From Burkholderia sp. BCC1644 (GTDB lineage: Bacteria > Pseudomonadota > Gammaproteobacteria > Burkholderiales > Burkholderiaceae), in assembly GCF_902833225.1 (NCBI RefSeq), contig NZ_CADFEI010000002.1, forward strand, positions 372,001-436,000: a stretch of DNA of 64,000 bases. Reading direction: 5' to 3'. Positions within the stretch are counted from its first letter, which is position 1. Each line of letters starts with the position of its first letter. The notes under the pieces were generated by a model. The model saw only the letters and a program-made list of their open reading frames with translations. It was not told the DNA's origin and ran no database searches. Below are positions 49,228 to 58,852 of this stretch, in pieces. Both the position numbers and the translations under genes were made by a program.

Positions 49228-49677
49228 TCATCTAGCGCCGCGCCAATCATGGCTCACTTGCTTAAGCCACACGCTTAACTCACGCGTCCGATTACGTGTT
49301 CTGTCGATTTCGCAAGTCAGTAGATCAAGATTACGATCCGCGCCTGCCTCGTTTATCAGATACCAAGCGGTACACTCCTTGTCGATAAAACGGACCCATT
49401 GCCGCTGAGCCTCGACAAACTTCACCTTAAGTTCCGGATAGTTGACGTACTCGTCACGTGGCCGAGACATCGACTTCAAAACCTTTTGGTAAGTGCGGTT
49501 CAATTCGTCGTCGGCTTGCTGCAATTCATCTTGACTACGCTGCAGCAAGCACTCGGGCGCCACGCTATCAGGTGCGCAACTCTCCGCTTGCGCAGCGGTG
49601 AACCACGAAAGTGTCATCGCCAGGGCGACGCCGAGCGCTGCGCGACGGGGGCTGGGCGCCAATGCGGCGATGTGCAT
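49228..49677 (-). CDS. LprI/DUF1311-family secreted protein
   Basis: 149 residues with a signal peptide (LGVALAMTLSWFTAAQA) and the DUF1311 pattern SCAPDSVAPECLLQRSQDEL...LNRTYQKVLKSM, QRQWVRFIDKEC, RTRELSVWLKQ; LprI of Mycobacterium inhibits lysozyme, but most members are untested. Periplasmic or outer-membrane. ATG at 49677 chosen because GGGAG lies 6 bases upstream; longer starts lack this. Confidence 0.85.
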   Translation of the reverse strand: MHIAALAPSPRRAALGVALAMTLSWFTAAQAESCAPDSVAPECLLQRSQDELQQADDELNRTYQKVLKSMSRPRDEYVNYPELKVKFVEAQRQWVRFIDKECTAWYLINEAGADRNLDLLTCEIDRTRNRTRELSVWLKQVSHDWRGAR

Positions 49678-49939
49678 TCTTGCTCCCATGCCTGTTTTCC
49701 TCACTCATATGGCGATCCGAGTAATTCTGGCGTCGGTCGCGGTCGACAGCACCGATTGAAGCACATATTGTCGACTTGCTTTAAGCAAGCGCGACCAACT
49801 TTGGAAAAAACGATTGTCAACGAACTACACGACCATGTCGAGTGACTGAAAATCGCCGGCAAGCGACCGCCCGCCGGCGCGATGCCATCAAACATCCATC
49901 TGCTCAGAGAGGCCCCAATTCCAAATCGCGAACCACCCC

Positions 49940-51802
49940 TTACTCATCCACCTTAAAAGCCGACACCAGCTTGGTCAATTCCGCCGCTTGCTGCTTCAAA
50001 CTCGCCGCCGCCGCCGCGCTTTCCTCAACCAAAGCCGCATTCTGCTGCGTCATCTGATCCAGCGACTGCACCGCATCCCCAATCTGATCGATCCCGGCAC
50101 TCTGCTCCAGGCTCGCCTCTGCGATCTCGCTCATCATCGCGCTCACGCCTTGAACCTGCGACACAACATCACTCATCACCTTCCCCGCCTCACTCACCAA
50201 CCGCGACCCGGTATTCACCGTCCCCGCGCTATGCTCAATCAACGCCTTGATCTCCTTCGCCGCCTGCGCGCTACGCTGCGCCAGATTCCGCACTTCCGAA
50301 GCGACAACAGCAAACCCCCGCCCCTGCTCCCCCGCCCTTGCCGCCTCCACCGCCGCATTCAACGCCAGAATATTCGTCTGAAACGAAATACTGTCGATCA
50401 TCACGATGATCTCGGAGATTCGCTGCGACGCGTCGCTGATCTGCTCCATCGTCGTCACGACCTCGCCCACCACCTGCCCGCCGCGCGCCGCCGTATCCGA
50501 TGCGCCGTTGATCATCTTCGCGGCCGTCGTCGCCGTCTCGGTGTTGTTGCGCACCACGGCCGTGATCTCTTCCATCGACGAAGCCGTCCGCTCCAGGTTG
50601 CTCGACTGCCCTTCAGTCCGCTCACTCAGATCCGCATTCCCCGAAGCAATCTGCGCCGACCCGGTCGCAATCGACGCCGAAGCCGCGCGAATCCGGTGAA
50701 CCAGCGTCGACAGCGACGACACGAACCGGTTGAACGCATCCGACAACTGCCCGATCTCGTCCTGGCTCTCGACCGTCATCCGGCGCGTCAAATCACCCTG
50801 ACCGCTGGCGATCTCCGACAGCAGCGTCGCCGCGCGGCGGATCGGCGCGGCGATCGCGCGGCCCACCAGCCAGATCACGAGCAGCGCGACCCCGAGGCCC
50901 ACCACTGCCGCAACCAGCGCCGCGCTGCGAATAGCGCTCGTCACCGGCCCGAGCAATTCAGCCTGCGGCACCTCGACAACAACATACGCATTCAACTCCG
51001 GAATGAACGAAGTCGCGATGAAGCGCGCGCCGCCGTCGCCCTCGTAGCTCAGGTACGCATACGGCTTGCCGGCGAGCAGCGTCGACGACGCATCACCCGG
51101 CAACCCCGGCTGATCCTTCAGGAAATGCTTGCCGTCGATCAGCGACGTATCGCGATGCATCATGAACGCGCCGTCGGGACGCACGAGATACGCGAACCCG
51201 GTCTGGCCGATCCGGTACGCAGAGATACCCTTCGCGAGCGCATCGACGGACAGGCTCATGCTCGCCGCGCCGATCGGCACGCCGTCGAGTTCCACGCGGC
51301 TGTTGATGAACATCATGTAGCCGCCGACGGTCACCTCGCGGTCCATGTTCACGTCGAACGCCTTGCCCGACGACAGGAAGCTGGTCAGCCACTGATCCTT
51401 GTCAGTGACCTTTCGTTGCAGGCCGGCTTCGTTGTAGTAGTTGCCGCTCTTCACCGACACCCACTGCACGGACGCGGCCTTCTGCTCGTCCTTCACGTTC
51501 TTCGCGAGCTGGATCCAGTTGCGCGTGCCGGCATCGGGTTCGCCGTCTGCTTCCCACTGCAGCAGGAACGCATCGCGCGCGAGGATGCGCGACGCGGCGA
51601 TCGGGCCAGCCATCTGGCGCTGCACGTCGGCACGGATGCCGTTCACGGCGGTCGGCAGTTCTTCGCGGACGACGCGATCGCGCACCGCGTTGCCGATCAG
51701 GCGGACACTGAGTCCGCTCGAAATCGCGACGAACACGAGCAGACAACTCGTCATGCTGAGAATCAGCTTGTTCTGAATGGAAAGCTTGCGCCAGAGATGC
51801 AT
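49940..51802 (-). CDS. Methyl-accepting chemotaxis protein with Cache sensor domain
   Basis: 620 residues: TM1 ([20 protein letters not shown]), a periplasmic dCache-type region of about 300 residues, TM2 near 370 ([20 protein letters not shown]), HAMP and a signalling domain with tip [23 protein letters not shown] at 51802 with GAGG upstream; the frame is open for about 290 bases further. Lies 169 bases from the MotB gene and probably has its own promoter. The ligand is unknown; Cache domains of this type often bind amino acids or carboxylates. Confidence 0.92.
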   Translation of the reverse strand: MHLWRKLSIQNKLILSMTSCLLVFVAISSGLSVRLIGNAVRDRVVREELPTAVNGIRADVQRQMAGPIAASRILARDAFLLQWEADGEPDAGTRNWIQLAKNVKDEQKAASVQWVSVKSGNYYNEAGLQRKVTDKDQWLTSFLSSGKAFDVNMDREVTVGGYMMFINSRVELDGVPIGAASMSLSVDALAKGISAYRIGQTGFAYLVRPDGAFMMHRDTSLIDGKHFLKDQPGLPGDASSTLLAGKPYAYLSYEGDGGARFIATSFIPELNAYVVVEVPQAELLGPVTSAIRSAALVAAVVGLGVALLVIWLVGRAIAAPIRRAATLLSEIASGQGDLTRRMTVESQDEIGQLSDAFNRFVSSLSTLVHRIRAASASIATGSAQIASGNADLSERTEGQSSNLERTASSMEEITAVVRNNTETATTAAKMINGASDTAARGGQVVGEVVTTMEQISDASQRISEIIVMIDSISFQTNILALNAAVEAARAGEQGRGFAVVASEVRNLAQRSAQAAKEIKALIEHSAGTVNTGSRLVSEAGKVMSDVVSQVQGVSAMMSEIAEASLEQSAGIDQIGDAVQSLDQMTQQNAALVEESAAAAASLKQQAAELTKLVSAFKVDE

Positions 51803-51971
51803 GGGGAACCCTCGATAACCGCTCGGTCTGAGCCAGTTTGGGTTATCGGCATGCACGCGCAGAACCGCATCGCTGATTTCAGATACCAGACATGCGAGAT
51901 TCTTTATGTTGGTGACAGGCGGGCATATGCGGCCGCCTATAGATGTTGGAACAACGGAAATACAACGCCGA

Positions 51972-52640
51972 TCAGTATGCAACGAAGATCGTGACACGCC
52001 GGTTTCGCGCCCTTGAAGCCGCGTCGTCGCCCGCCACGAGCGGCTGCGTATCGGCCCGCCCGATCGCCGCCAGGCGATGCGGTGCAACACCGCGCTCGGT
52101 CAGATAGCGCACGACACTCCCCGCACGCGCCGACGACAGTTCCCAGTTCGATTCGTATTTGGCGTTCGCGATCGGCACGTTGTCCGTGTGGCCTTCGACG
52201 AGGATGTCGCCAGTCGCGTGCTCGCTCAGTGCCTGCGCAATCTGATTCAGCACCGGCGATGAATCGGGCAGCAAGCGCGCATCGCCGACATTGAACAGGA
52301 TCTTCGCGTCGATGCCGATCTCGACGCCGTGCGGCGCCTTCACCAGCGAAATCCGGCCATTCGACTTCAACGAATCGAGCAACGCGATCCACGGCGGCGC
52401 ATGGTCGGGCGTAGCGGCATCGGCAGCACTCGGAGCACCACCGGCCTGCCGCGCAAGCGTCTGGTATCGCGCATCGAGCGCGTTGTATTTCGCGAGCTGC
52501 AGCACGTACAGCGCGAGAAACAGCACCATCAGTGTCGTGATGAGATCCGCGTACGAAATCAGCCAGCGTCCGGACTGCGAGCCTTCGAGTTCGTCATCGT
52601 CGCGATCGGCAGCGGATGCGCCGTCAGTTCGAGCTGTCAT
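51972..52640 (-). CDS. MotB-like stator protein
   Basis: 222 residues: one TM starting at the conserved proton-site Asp ([20 protein letters not shown]), a linker, and a C-terminal OmpA/peptidoglycan-binding domain ([31 protein letters not shown]). Proton-channel half of a flagellar-type stator, anchored to peptidoglycan. Follows the MotA gene by 57 bases. Short: flagellar MotB is usually about 300 residues. Confidence 0.9.
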   Translation of the reverse strand: MTARTDGASAADRDDDELEGSQSGRWLISYADLITTLMVLFLALYVLQLAKYNALDARYQTLARQAGGAPSAADAATPDHAPPWIALLDSLKSNGRISLVKAPHGVEIGIDAKILFNVGDARLLPDSSPVLNQIAQALSEHATGDILVEGHTDNVPIANAKYESNWELSSARAGSVVRYLTERGVAPHRLAAIGRADTQPLVAGDDAASRARNRRVTIFVAY

Positions 52641-52697
52641 GCGGTCGAGAATCCCGGTTCGTCATACGGCGCTGGCGCCTGAACAAGCACACGCCCA

Positions 52698-53462
52698 TCA
52701 TGCAAGCGATTCCGCTGCACGCCCGCGCACATCGCCGGTCAGGCGCGTTTCGATCGTATGCGGCGACTCCTTGCGCGAAATCGCGAGCAAGCCGTCGAGA
52801 TACAGCTTGCGGAATCGCATCTCGCTGTCGATCTGCGCGCGCAGCTTGCCGTACAGCGGCAGGAACACGAGGTTCGCAAACGCAAGCCCGTACAGCGTCG
52901 CGACGAACGCCACCGCGATGCCCGGCCCGAGCTGCGCGGGTTCGAGAATATGGCTCGTCACCTGCACGAGCCCGAGCACCGAGCCGAGAATGCCGAACGT
53001 CGGCGCATAGCCGCCGGCCTGCTGCCACACGCGCACGGCCGCCAGGCGGCTGCGCTCGTACGCATCGAGTTCGCGCTGCAACGCGTCCTCGAGCACGGCG
53101 GTCGACACGCCGTTCGCCAGCAGTTCGAGCCCGCGGCGCGCGAAAGGATGGATGCCGCTCACGTCCATCGATTCGAACGCGAGCAGCCCGTCGACTTTCG
53201 CGCGATCGCCCCATTCGAGCAGGTCGGACAGGTTCTTGCGATCGACCTCGCGCGCCCGCACGAACGCGAGCCGCAACTGCTTCACCGCGTCGAAGAAACG
53301 CGCCCATGTGTTCTGGATCATCACCGCGCCGAGCGTGCCGCCGAGCACGATCACGAGCGCCTCGAACTGGAACAGCATCGAGAAATGCCCGCCTTCCAGC
53401 GCGAAACCGAACACGATCGCCGCGCCGCCGAGCACCACACCGGCCAGGGTCAACAGATCCAT
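52698..53462 (-). CDS. MotA-like stator protein
   Basis: 254 residues, 4 TM. Conserved MotA features: AGVVLGGAAIVFGFALEGGH, VVLGGTLGAVMIQ, the TM3 Pro region GGYAPTFGILGSVLGLVQV, and TLYGLAFANLVFLPLYGKL in TM4. Proton-driven half of a stator. ATG at 53462 has AGAGG just upstream. Ends before MotB and begins 13 bases after the cNMP/FliG-like gene. Confidence 0.91.
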   Translation of the reverse strand: MDLLTLAGVVLGGAAIVFGFALEGGHFSMLFQFEALVIVLGGTLGAVMIQNTWARFFDAVKQLRLAFVRAREVDRKNLSDLLEWGDRAKVDGLLAFESMDVSGIHPFARRGLELLANGVSTAVLEDALQRELDAYERSRLAAVRVWQQAGGYAPTFGILGSVLGLVQVTSHILEPAQLGPGIAVAFVATLYGLAFANLVFLPLYGKLRAQIDSEMRFRKLYLDGLLAISRKESPHTIETRLTGDVRGRAAESLA

Positions 53463-53475
53463 ATGCCTCTCCGTT

Positions 53476-54726
53476 TCACGCATCCGACGACGACGTCGAC
53501 GCCACCGGCGCCACGCCCGCCGCAGGCGCCTTCGCGGCGCGCACGGCATCGAGCACACGCTGCTCGATCTCCTCGACCTCGATCGGATCGAGCTTGATCT
53601 CGCGGCGCATCACCCACGACACCTCGTTGCGCCGCGCCTCGGTCATCACGGAAAACAGCTTGTCGGCCACCGCGCGATCGTCGAGGTTCGCGATCAGCTT
53701 CGCGAGATCGTACGTGTCGAACGCGCTGATCACGTCGAACAGCGTGCGCTGGTCGACCCACACGAGATCCTCCAGCGCGCGCACGTCGCCGCCGCGACGC
53801 CCGTTGCGGCGCGAAAAGTACGCCACGCCCTTCTGCTCGACGTAACTGAGCACCTTCGATTTGCGGAACGCGAACACTTCGTCGGCGATCTCGCCGTTCG
53901 ACAGCTTGTTGAGCAGCAGCGTCTTGTCGACGCCGATCAGCGATTCGAGATCGGCCAGTTCAATGAGTTCGAGTTCGCTGTTGATCGACAGGTCGAGATC
54001 GTGATCGGCCACCTGCTGCGCGCGATCGATCACGCGGGCGGCGTCGAAGGTGACGACCTGGCGCGCATCCGACGAAGCCGCATAGTCGGTTGCGCCACCG
54101 GCAGCGTCGGCCTGCGCGGCTTCGATCGAGACGAGATTGAGCTTCTCCATGCGCCGCAGCATCGCGAGCACGTGCGGGCGCGAGTGGCCGGCAATCGCAC
54201 GGCATTTGCGGATCACTTCGGCGAGCGGCACCGAGGTTTCAGCCGCATGGGCCTGCATCGGCCGGCGCGCCCACGAGTCGCTGGTTTCCCGCGCATCGGC
54301 GTTCGCCATCAGCGCCAGCAGATGCGCATACGACAGCACGCCCGGCATGAAGTCCGCATGCGTGTAGGTCGCGAGCTGGTCGTCCTTGCGCTTCACGCGG
54401 CGTATCATCGTCCGCACGATATGGCGCAGCAGCGCGGACACACGCTCGATTTCGTCATCGAGCATGCCGGCCGGCACGACAGTGAGCTGACAGAACGACA
54501 GCGCCTTCGCGGTATGCGCACGTGGCTCAGCCGCGAGCAACGCCGATTCGCCGAAGAACTCGCCGCGGCCGAGCGTCGCGACGATGACGCGCTTGTCGTC
54601 GCATCGCGTGGACAGCTCGACCTTGCCGTCGGTAATCAGAAAGATGACGGGCTCGCCGGCGAAGCCCTCGGAATAAATGATTTCCCCGGGCGCCGCCGTA
54701 CGCGTCCACGATTGCTGACGATTCAA
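53476..54726 (-). CDS. Cyclic-nucleotide-binding protein with FliG-like C-terminus
   Basis: About 416 residues from a TTG start preceded by AGGGGA. N-terminal cNMP-binding (CRP/CAP) domain: APGEIIYSEGFAGEPVIFLI, KVELSTRCDDK, GRGEFFGESALLAAEPRAHT (phosphate-binding cassette). Middle: helical region. C-terminus (about 330-410): LEDLVWVDQRTLFDVISAF and LDPIEVEEIEQRVLDAVRAA, which align with the FliG C-terminal torque domain (FEDLV-x-x-DDR, then GPV-x-x-x-EVE). A GTG at 54771 would add 15 residues. First gene of an operon with MotA and MotB, so it may connect a cyclic-nucleotide signal to stator function. No flagellar gene lies in the window. Confidence 0.75.
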   Translation of the reverse strand: MNRQQSWTRTAAPGEIIYSEGFAGEPVIFLITDGKVELSTRCDDKRVIVATLGRGEFFGESALLAAEPRAHTAKALSFCQLTVVPAGMLDDEIERVSALLRHIVRTMIRRVKRKDDQLATYTHADFMPGVLSYAHLLALMANADARETSDSWARRPMQAHAAETSVPLAEVIRKCRAIAGHSRPHVLAMLRRMEKLNLVSIEAAQADAAGGATDYAASSDARQVVTFDAARVIDRAQQVADHDLDLSINSELELIELADLESLIGVDKTLLLNKLSNGEIADEVFAFRKSKVLSYVEQKGVAYFSRRNGRRGGDVRALEDLVWVDQRTLFDVISAFDTYDLAKLIANLDDRAVADKLFSVMTEARRNEVSWVMRREIKLDPIEVEEIEQRVLDAVRAAKAPAAGVAPVASTSSSDA

Positions 54727-54876
54727 GTCGATTCCCCTGCTGCGCTGGTTATTGCGGACTGCGCGTCGCACGTCGAAAGCATGCGATCACGAGTCATCCC
54801 CGTGACTCGTTTACGTCAGCGGGCTCAACATCCTTTAGGGAATTCATCCTCGTTTCGAACCGAAATCAAGGTAAAA

Positions 54877-54897
54877 CGTTTGCGAGTTGCGCAAACG
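54877..54897. promoter_or_regulatory. Inverted repeat upstream of the cNMP-FliG-like operon
   Basis: CGTTTGCG (54877-54884) and CGCAAACG (54890-54897), perfect 8-base arms with a 5-base spacer, about 150 bases before the start. The 236 bases from 54727 to 54962 hold no gene and should contain the operon promoter. Confidence 0.55.
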
Positions 54898-54962
54898 CAT
54901 CGAACGTTCGTTTCGCCCCTTGCGCATGTAGTGAAATTGAAAGCGCGCGGCGGTCGCGTGCG

Positions 54963-55625
54963 TCAGAACTCCATGTCGAGTTCGTCGATGTCTTCATGCT
55001 CGGCCTTCGCCGCTTCGATCCACTCCGCGACGAACGGATGCGCGAGCACGCGCATGCAGTATTCGGCGACGTCCGGTTCGAGCTTCACGTCGTAAGTCAG
55101 GAAGCGCGTGACGACCGGCGCGTACATCGCATCGGCGATACCGATCTCCGCGCCGAACAACCAGGGCCCGCCGTATGCGGCCAGGCACTCGCGCCAGATC
55201 GTGACGATCCGCTGGATGTCGTGCTGCGCGCGCGACCAGATCCGGAAGCCGGGGAAATGCGCGCGCAGGTTCATCGGCAGCGCGGATCGCAATGCGCTGA
55301 AACCGGAATGCATCTCGCCGCAGATCGACCGGCAATGCGCGCGCGCATGCCGGTCGTCGGGCAGCAGCCGCGCCTGGGGCCGGATCTCGTTCAGGTATTC
55401 GGCGATCGCGAGCGTGTCCCACACCGTGCTGCCGTCGTGCGTCAGGCACGGCACGAGGATCGACGGCGACAGCAGCAGCAATTCCGCGCGCGATGCGGCA
55501 TCGATCGGCACGCTGACCGTCTCGAACGCGAGCCCGCTCAGCTTCGCGAGCAGCCAGCCGCGCATCGACCACGACGAGTAATTGCGGCTGCTGATGGTCA
55601 GCGTCGTCTGTCCGGTGGATTCCAT
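54963..55625 (-). CDS. Glutathione S-transferase family protein
   Basis: 220 residues: thioredoxin fold (LTISSRNYSSWSMRGWLLAKL with the catalytic Ser region, LSPSILVPCLTHD, VWDTLAIAEYLNE) and helical C-terminal domain. Zeta/theta-like in style; substrate unknown. ATG at 55625 with GGGAG upstream. Divergent from the PHA depolymerase gene. Confidence 0.88.
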   Translation of the reverse strand: MESTGQTTLTISSRNYSSWSMRGWLLAKLSGLAFETVSVPIDAASRAELLLLSPSILVPCLTHDGSTVWDTLAIAEYLNEIRPQARLLPDDRHARAHCRSICGEMHSGFSALRSALPMNLRAHFPGFRIWSRAQHDIQRIVTIWRECLAAYGGPWLFGAEIGIADAMYAPVVTRFLTYDVKLEPDVAEYCMRVLAHPFVAEWIEAAKAEHEDIDELDMEF

Positions 55626-55914
55626 GTCGCTCCCTTGCTGATTGCCGTTCGTGCCCCTGCACCGAAAACGGACGCATCGCGCCGTTATCCGCACCACGCC
55701 TGTGCGGCCCATTCGCCGAACTGGCGCAGCGCGGCACCGTGGCGCGGCACGCATCGCACGCGAGGCCGGCGCGGCGGCGCATCGCCTTCGCCCATCCGTC
55801 GTCACGTACCGCTTGCGCCGCCGCGTTCCCGAACCGCGTGCAACGCGCGTGCCAGCCGCACGCTGGCACACGGCTTGCCTCGTTCCCTGCAACGCGGCGC
55901 AACGAGCGACGGTC

Positions 55915-57270
55915 ATGAACCTGCTTGCCTATCCGTTTTATCAATGGTCTGCCGAATGCCTGCGCCCGGCGCGTGCATGGGCGGCCGCCACGCGCGCGAC
56001 GATGTCGCTGTGGCCACCCGCGACGTCGACGCCCACCGGCCGCATGCTCGACGCGCTGTGCGAGCTGCTCGAATGCTGCGCGTTCTCGCACCGGCGTCCG
56101 CCGTTCGGGATCGAGTCGATCGTGGTCGACGGCGAAACGGTGCCGATCGTCGAGGAAGCGGCGGCCGTCACGCCGTTCGCGACGCTGCTGCATTTCCGCA
56201 AGGCGCGGCCGGTCGCGCGCCAGCCGCGCGTGCTGATCGTCGCGCCGATGTCCGGGCACTTCGCGACGCTGCTGCGCGGCACGGTGCACACGATGCTGGC
56301 CGATCACGACGTGTACATCACCGACTGGCACAACCCGCGCGACATCCCGCTGACCGCCGGGCGCTTCGGCTTCGACGAATACGTTGCGCACGTGATCGAC
56401 TTCATCCACCAGATCGGCCCGGACGCGCACGTGCTCGCGATCTGCCAGCCGACCGTCGCCGCGCTCGCGGCGGTCGCGCTGATGGCGGCCGGCGGCGATC
56501 CGGCGCAGCCGGCGAGCCTGACGCTGATGGCCGGCCCGATCGATTGCCGCGTGAATCCGACCAAGGTCAACGCGCTCGCGACGAGCCAGCCGATCGAATG
56601 GTTCGCGCGCAACCTGATCAGCGTCGTGCCGGCGGGCTTCGCCGGCGCGCAGCGATGCGTGTATCCGGGCTTCGTGCAGGTGGGCGCGTTCATGTCGATG
56701 AACCCGGACCGGCACGCGGCATCGTTCGCCAATCTGTACTACGAGCGCGCGAAAGGCGATCCCGCGAAAGCCGACACGCTGCGACACTTCTACGACGAAT
56801 ATTTCGCGACGGCCGACCTCACCGCGGAGTTCTATCTGGAAACGGTCGAGAAGGTGTTCCAGCAATACGCGCTCGCGCGCGGCGAACTGACGGTCGGCGA
56901 CCGGCTCGTCGAACCGGCGGCGATTCATCGCACCGCGCTGTTGACGATCGAAGGCGAGAAAGACGATATCTGCGCGGTGGGCCAGACGGTGGCCGCGCAG
57001 GAACTGTGTTCGGGGTTACCGCCGTATCTGAAGACGCACCACGTACAGACGGGTGCGGGGCACTACGGCGTATTCAACGGCAGCCGGTGGGAAACGCAGA
57101 TCTATCCGATCGTGCGGGCGACGATCCATGACAACGAGCCGTACGATCGCACCGCGGCTGCGGACGGCGACACGAGCGGCACCCACTACGTGACGCTGCG
57201 CGCCCTGCTCGATGCGCGCACCACCGGGAGCGATGCGGCGACGGAAACACGATCGAATCACGCGCACTGA
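55915..57270 (+). CDS. phaZ: Intracellular polyhydroxyalkanoate depolymerase
   Basis: 451 residues, PhaZ type of Cupriavidus/Burkholderia: YPFYQWSAECLRPARA, LIVAPMSGHFATLLRGT, VYITDWHNPRDIPL, and the lipase-box-like AICQPTVAALA, where Cys replaces the usual Ser nucleophile. Degrades stored PHB. Ends with H-AxxG-His region (QTGAGHYGVFNG). ATG at 55915; the open frame upstream overlaps the intergenic region. Confidence 0.92.
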   Translation: MNLLAYPFYQWSAECLRPARAWAAATRATMSLWPPATSTPTGRMLDALCELLECCAFSHRRPPFGIESIVVDGETVPIVEEAAAVTPFATLLHFRKARPVARQPRVLIVAPMSGHFATLLRGTVHTMLADHDVYITDWHNPRDIPLTAGRFGFDEYVAHVIDFIHQIGPDAHVLAICQPTVAALAAVALMAAGGDPAQPASLTLMAGPIDCRVNPTKVNALATSQPIEWFARNLISVVPAGFAGAQRCVYPGFVQVGAFMSMNPDRHAASFANLYYERAKGDPAKADTLRHFYDEYFATADLTAEFYLETVEKVFQQYALARGELTVGDRLVEPAAIHRTALLTIEGEKDDICAVGQTVAAQELCSGLPPYLKTHHVQTGAGHYGVFNGSRWETQIYPIVRATIHDNEPYDRTAAADGDTSGTHYVTLRALLDARTTGSDAATETRSNHAH

Positions 57271-57294
57271 ACGCGGGTGACGATACAAATGAAT

Positions 57295-57317
57295 CGCCCC
57301 GCCGGAGAGGCGGGGCG
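57295..57317. terminator. Hairpin after phaZ
   Basis: CGCCCCGCC (57295-57303) and GGCGGGGCG (57309-57317), perfect 9-base stem, 5-base loop, 24 bases after the phaZ stop and between convergent genes. No clear T run. Confidence 0.6.
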
Positions 57318-57378
57318 ACGTGTGCTGCAACGTCCGGACGACGCGCGAGCGCATGCACTCGCGCGCCGGCCCTGTGCG

Positions 57379-57843
57379 TTACGAGCAAGCCTTGCCGTGC
57401 GACGCGTGGTAGCCCTTCGCCTTCGCGTCGGCTTCCGACATGTAGCTGCCGTGCTTCGTCTTGCCGTAGTACTTGTCGGTCGAGCAGTGATAGACCTTCG
57501 TGCTGTCGTTCGCCCACACCTTGCCTCCACCGCCGCCCGGCGCGGCTGCCGTCGTCGCGGCGGCGCTCTTCGCGGGAGCGGCGCCCGATGCCGGCGCAGC
57601 GGAAGCCGCCATGGCCGGCGCCGCGGCCGGTGCGCTCGCCGCAGCGGCGGCCGATGCGCCGTACCACGTCTTCACGCCCTTGTGGCCGGCACATGCGCCC
57701 TTCTTCGACGCGCCCGAGTAGAACGAGCCGTCCTTGCACAGACCGGTCGTGCCGGCCGGCGCGCTGGCCGGAACCTGGGCGAACGCACCGATCGACACAC
57801 CCATGCCGGCGACCAGCGCGGCGATCAACATCGTCTTTTTCAT
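57379..57843 (-). CDS. Secreted DUF3761-type protein
   Basis: 154 residues. Signal peptide (MKKTMLIAALVAGMGVSIG then AFAQ). Two domains separated by an Ala/Pro/Gly-rich linker (about 70-105): LCKDGSFYSGASKKGACAGHKG, and a Cys/His/Tyr-rich C-terminus (KVYHCSTDKYYGKTKHG, KGYHASHGKACS). The first part matches DUF3761. Function unknown; periplasmic. Confidence 0.82.
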   Translation of the reverse strand: MKKTMLIAALVAGMGVSIGAFAQVPASAPAGTTGLCKDGSFYSGASKKGACAGHKGVKTWYGASAAAAASAPAAAPAMAASAAPASGAAPAKSAAATTAAAPGGGGGKVWANDSTKVYHCSTDKYYGKTKHGSYMSEADAKAKGYHASHGKACS

Positions 57844-57905
57844 AGTCCTCTCCTGATTTGCCTGAATGATGAAAGCGTCCGGGACATCCCCGGGAATACC
57901 CACGG

Positions 57906-58043
57906 TTACCGCACCCAGCGGCACACGCGATGGTGGTGATGATCGAAATGGCACACGCGGTGCGAATGCGCTTCGGCCAGTGCCGGTACGAGCACGGCGC
58001 AAGCCAGTGCGGTTGCCGTCAGGATCTTCGCGATGCGGTTCAT
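57906..58043 (-). CDS. Small secreted His-rich (HHHH-motif) protein
   Basis: 45 residues: signal peptide MNRIAKILTATALACAVL then VPALAEAH, followed by a mature part of about 20 residues, SHRVCHFDHHHHRVCRWVR. GGGAG precedes the ATG (58043) by 9 bases. The HHHH-flanked Cys pair suggests metal binding; the family is named only for the motif. It is too short for typical gene finders. Confidence 0.75.
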   Translation of the reverse strand: MNRIAKILTATALACAVLVPALAEAHSHRVCHFDHHHHRVCRWVR

Positions 58044-58288
58044 GGTGAGACTCTCCCGGATAGGTCAGCCGGTGATCCGGCTGGTACCTCCTTAACGCCG
58101 GCCGTCGACAGGCCGTGCACCGCCCATCCGTGCAATTGACGATCTTTGACATCGCATCGCCAATCGGCGGCCGAAGCTGACGAATGTCTTTCTTTTCTTT
58201 CCGGATCTTCAGCTTCCCGACCCTTCGGAATTCGAAGAAACGCGTTGAAGCGAAGGAAGCAGGTCGTGGGTGTCGGCGGATCAACAAA

Positions 58289-58308
58289 AAACCGCCCGAA
58301 GGCGGTTT
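58289..58308 (-). terminator. Terminator after the cupin gene
   Basis: AAACCGCC (58289-58296) and GGCGGTTT (58301-58308) with a 4-base loop; on the minus strand the stem is followed by T residues (A tract before 58289). About 30 bases past the cupin stop. Confidence 0.8.
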
Positions 58309-58338
58309 GTCGAATGCGTGCGCAGAAGCGCGTGAAGG

Positions 58339-58773
58339 CTACGCGCCCGCCTCGCCCCACGGCGTCGGCGGCGGCACCGCGCACGGCCCGTCGACGTCGA
58401 TCGACTTGAAATCGGCGGGCCCGACGATTTCCAGATACTCCATGTCCGGCGAGTAGTCGAACAGGTAGTGGACGATCCCCGGCGCCTGATGCACGCAGTC
58501 GCCGGCGGCCACCAGCGTCTCCTGTTCGCCGTACATGAAGCGCGCCCAGCCCTTCAGCATGATCACGATATGGAACTCGGCCTCGTGACGGTGCCAGCCG
58601 GTGCCCGCCACCGGTGCATGATTTGCCCTGACGAGTTGCGCGACGACCTTGCCGTTCGTCGCGGCCGCGATGCCGAGATCGCGATACAGGAAGAAGTCGC
58701 GCAGGCCTTCGCCGCGATACGCGGTGTCCTGCGGCCTGACGTGGGAAAAGGACGTGGTGGTCGGTGTGCTCAT
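58339..58773 (-). CDS. Cupin-domain protein
   Basis: 144 residues; single cupin barrel (GTGWHRHEAEFHIVIMLKGWA with the His-His-Glu metal ligands, and GIVHYLFDYSPDMEYLEIVG). Likely binds a metal and a small sugar or acid. Substrate unknown. It follows the ABC transporter genes on the same strand by about 80 bases, so it may belong with them. Confidence 0.83.
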   Translation of the reverse strand: MSTPTTTSFSHVRPQDTAYRGEGLRDFFLYRDLGIAAATNGKVVAQLVRANHAPVAGTGWHRHEAEFHIVIMLKGWARFMYGEQETLVAAGDCVHQAPGIVHYLFDYSPDMEYLEIVGPADFKSIDVDGPCAVPPPTPWGEAGA

Positions 58774-58852
58774 CGTCGTGCTCCTTCATCGAAAGGATCA
58801 CGCGTGACAAGCATTTAGCGTTCCAGTTTGCAGCCGCGCGAAACCGCGCGCG

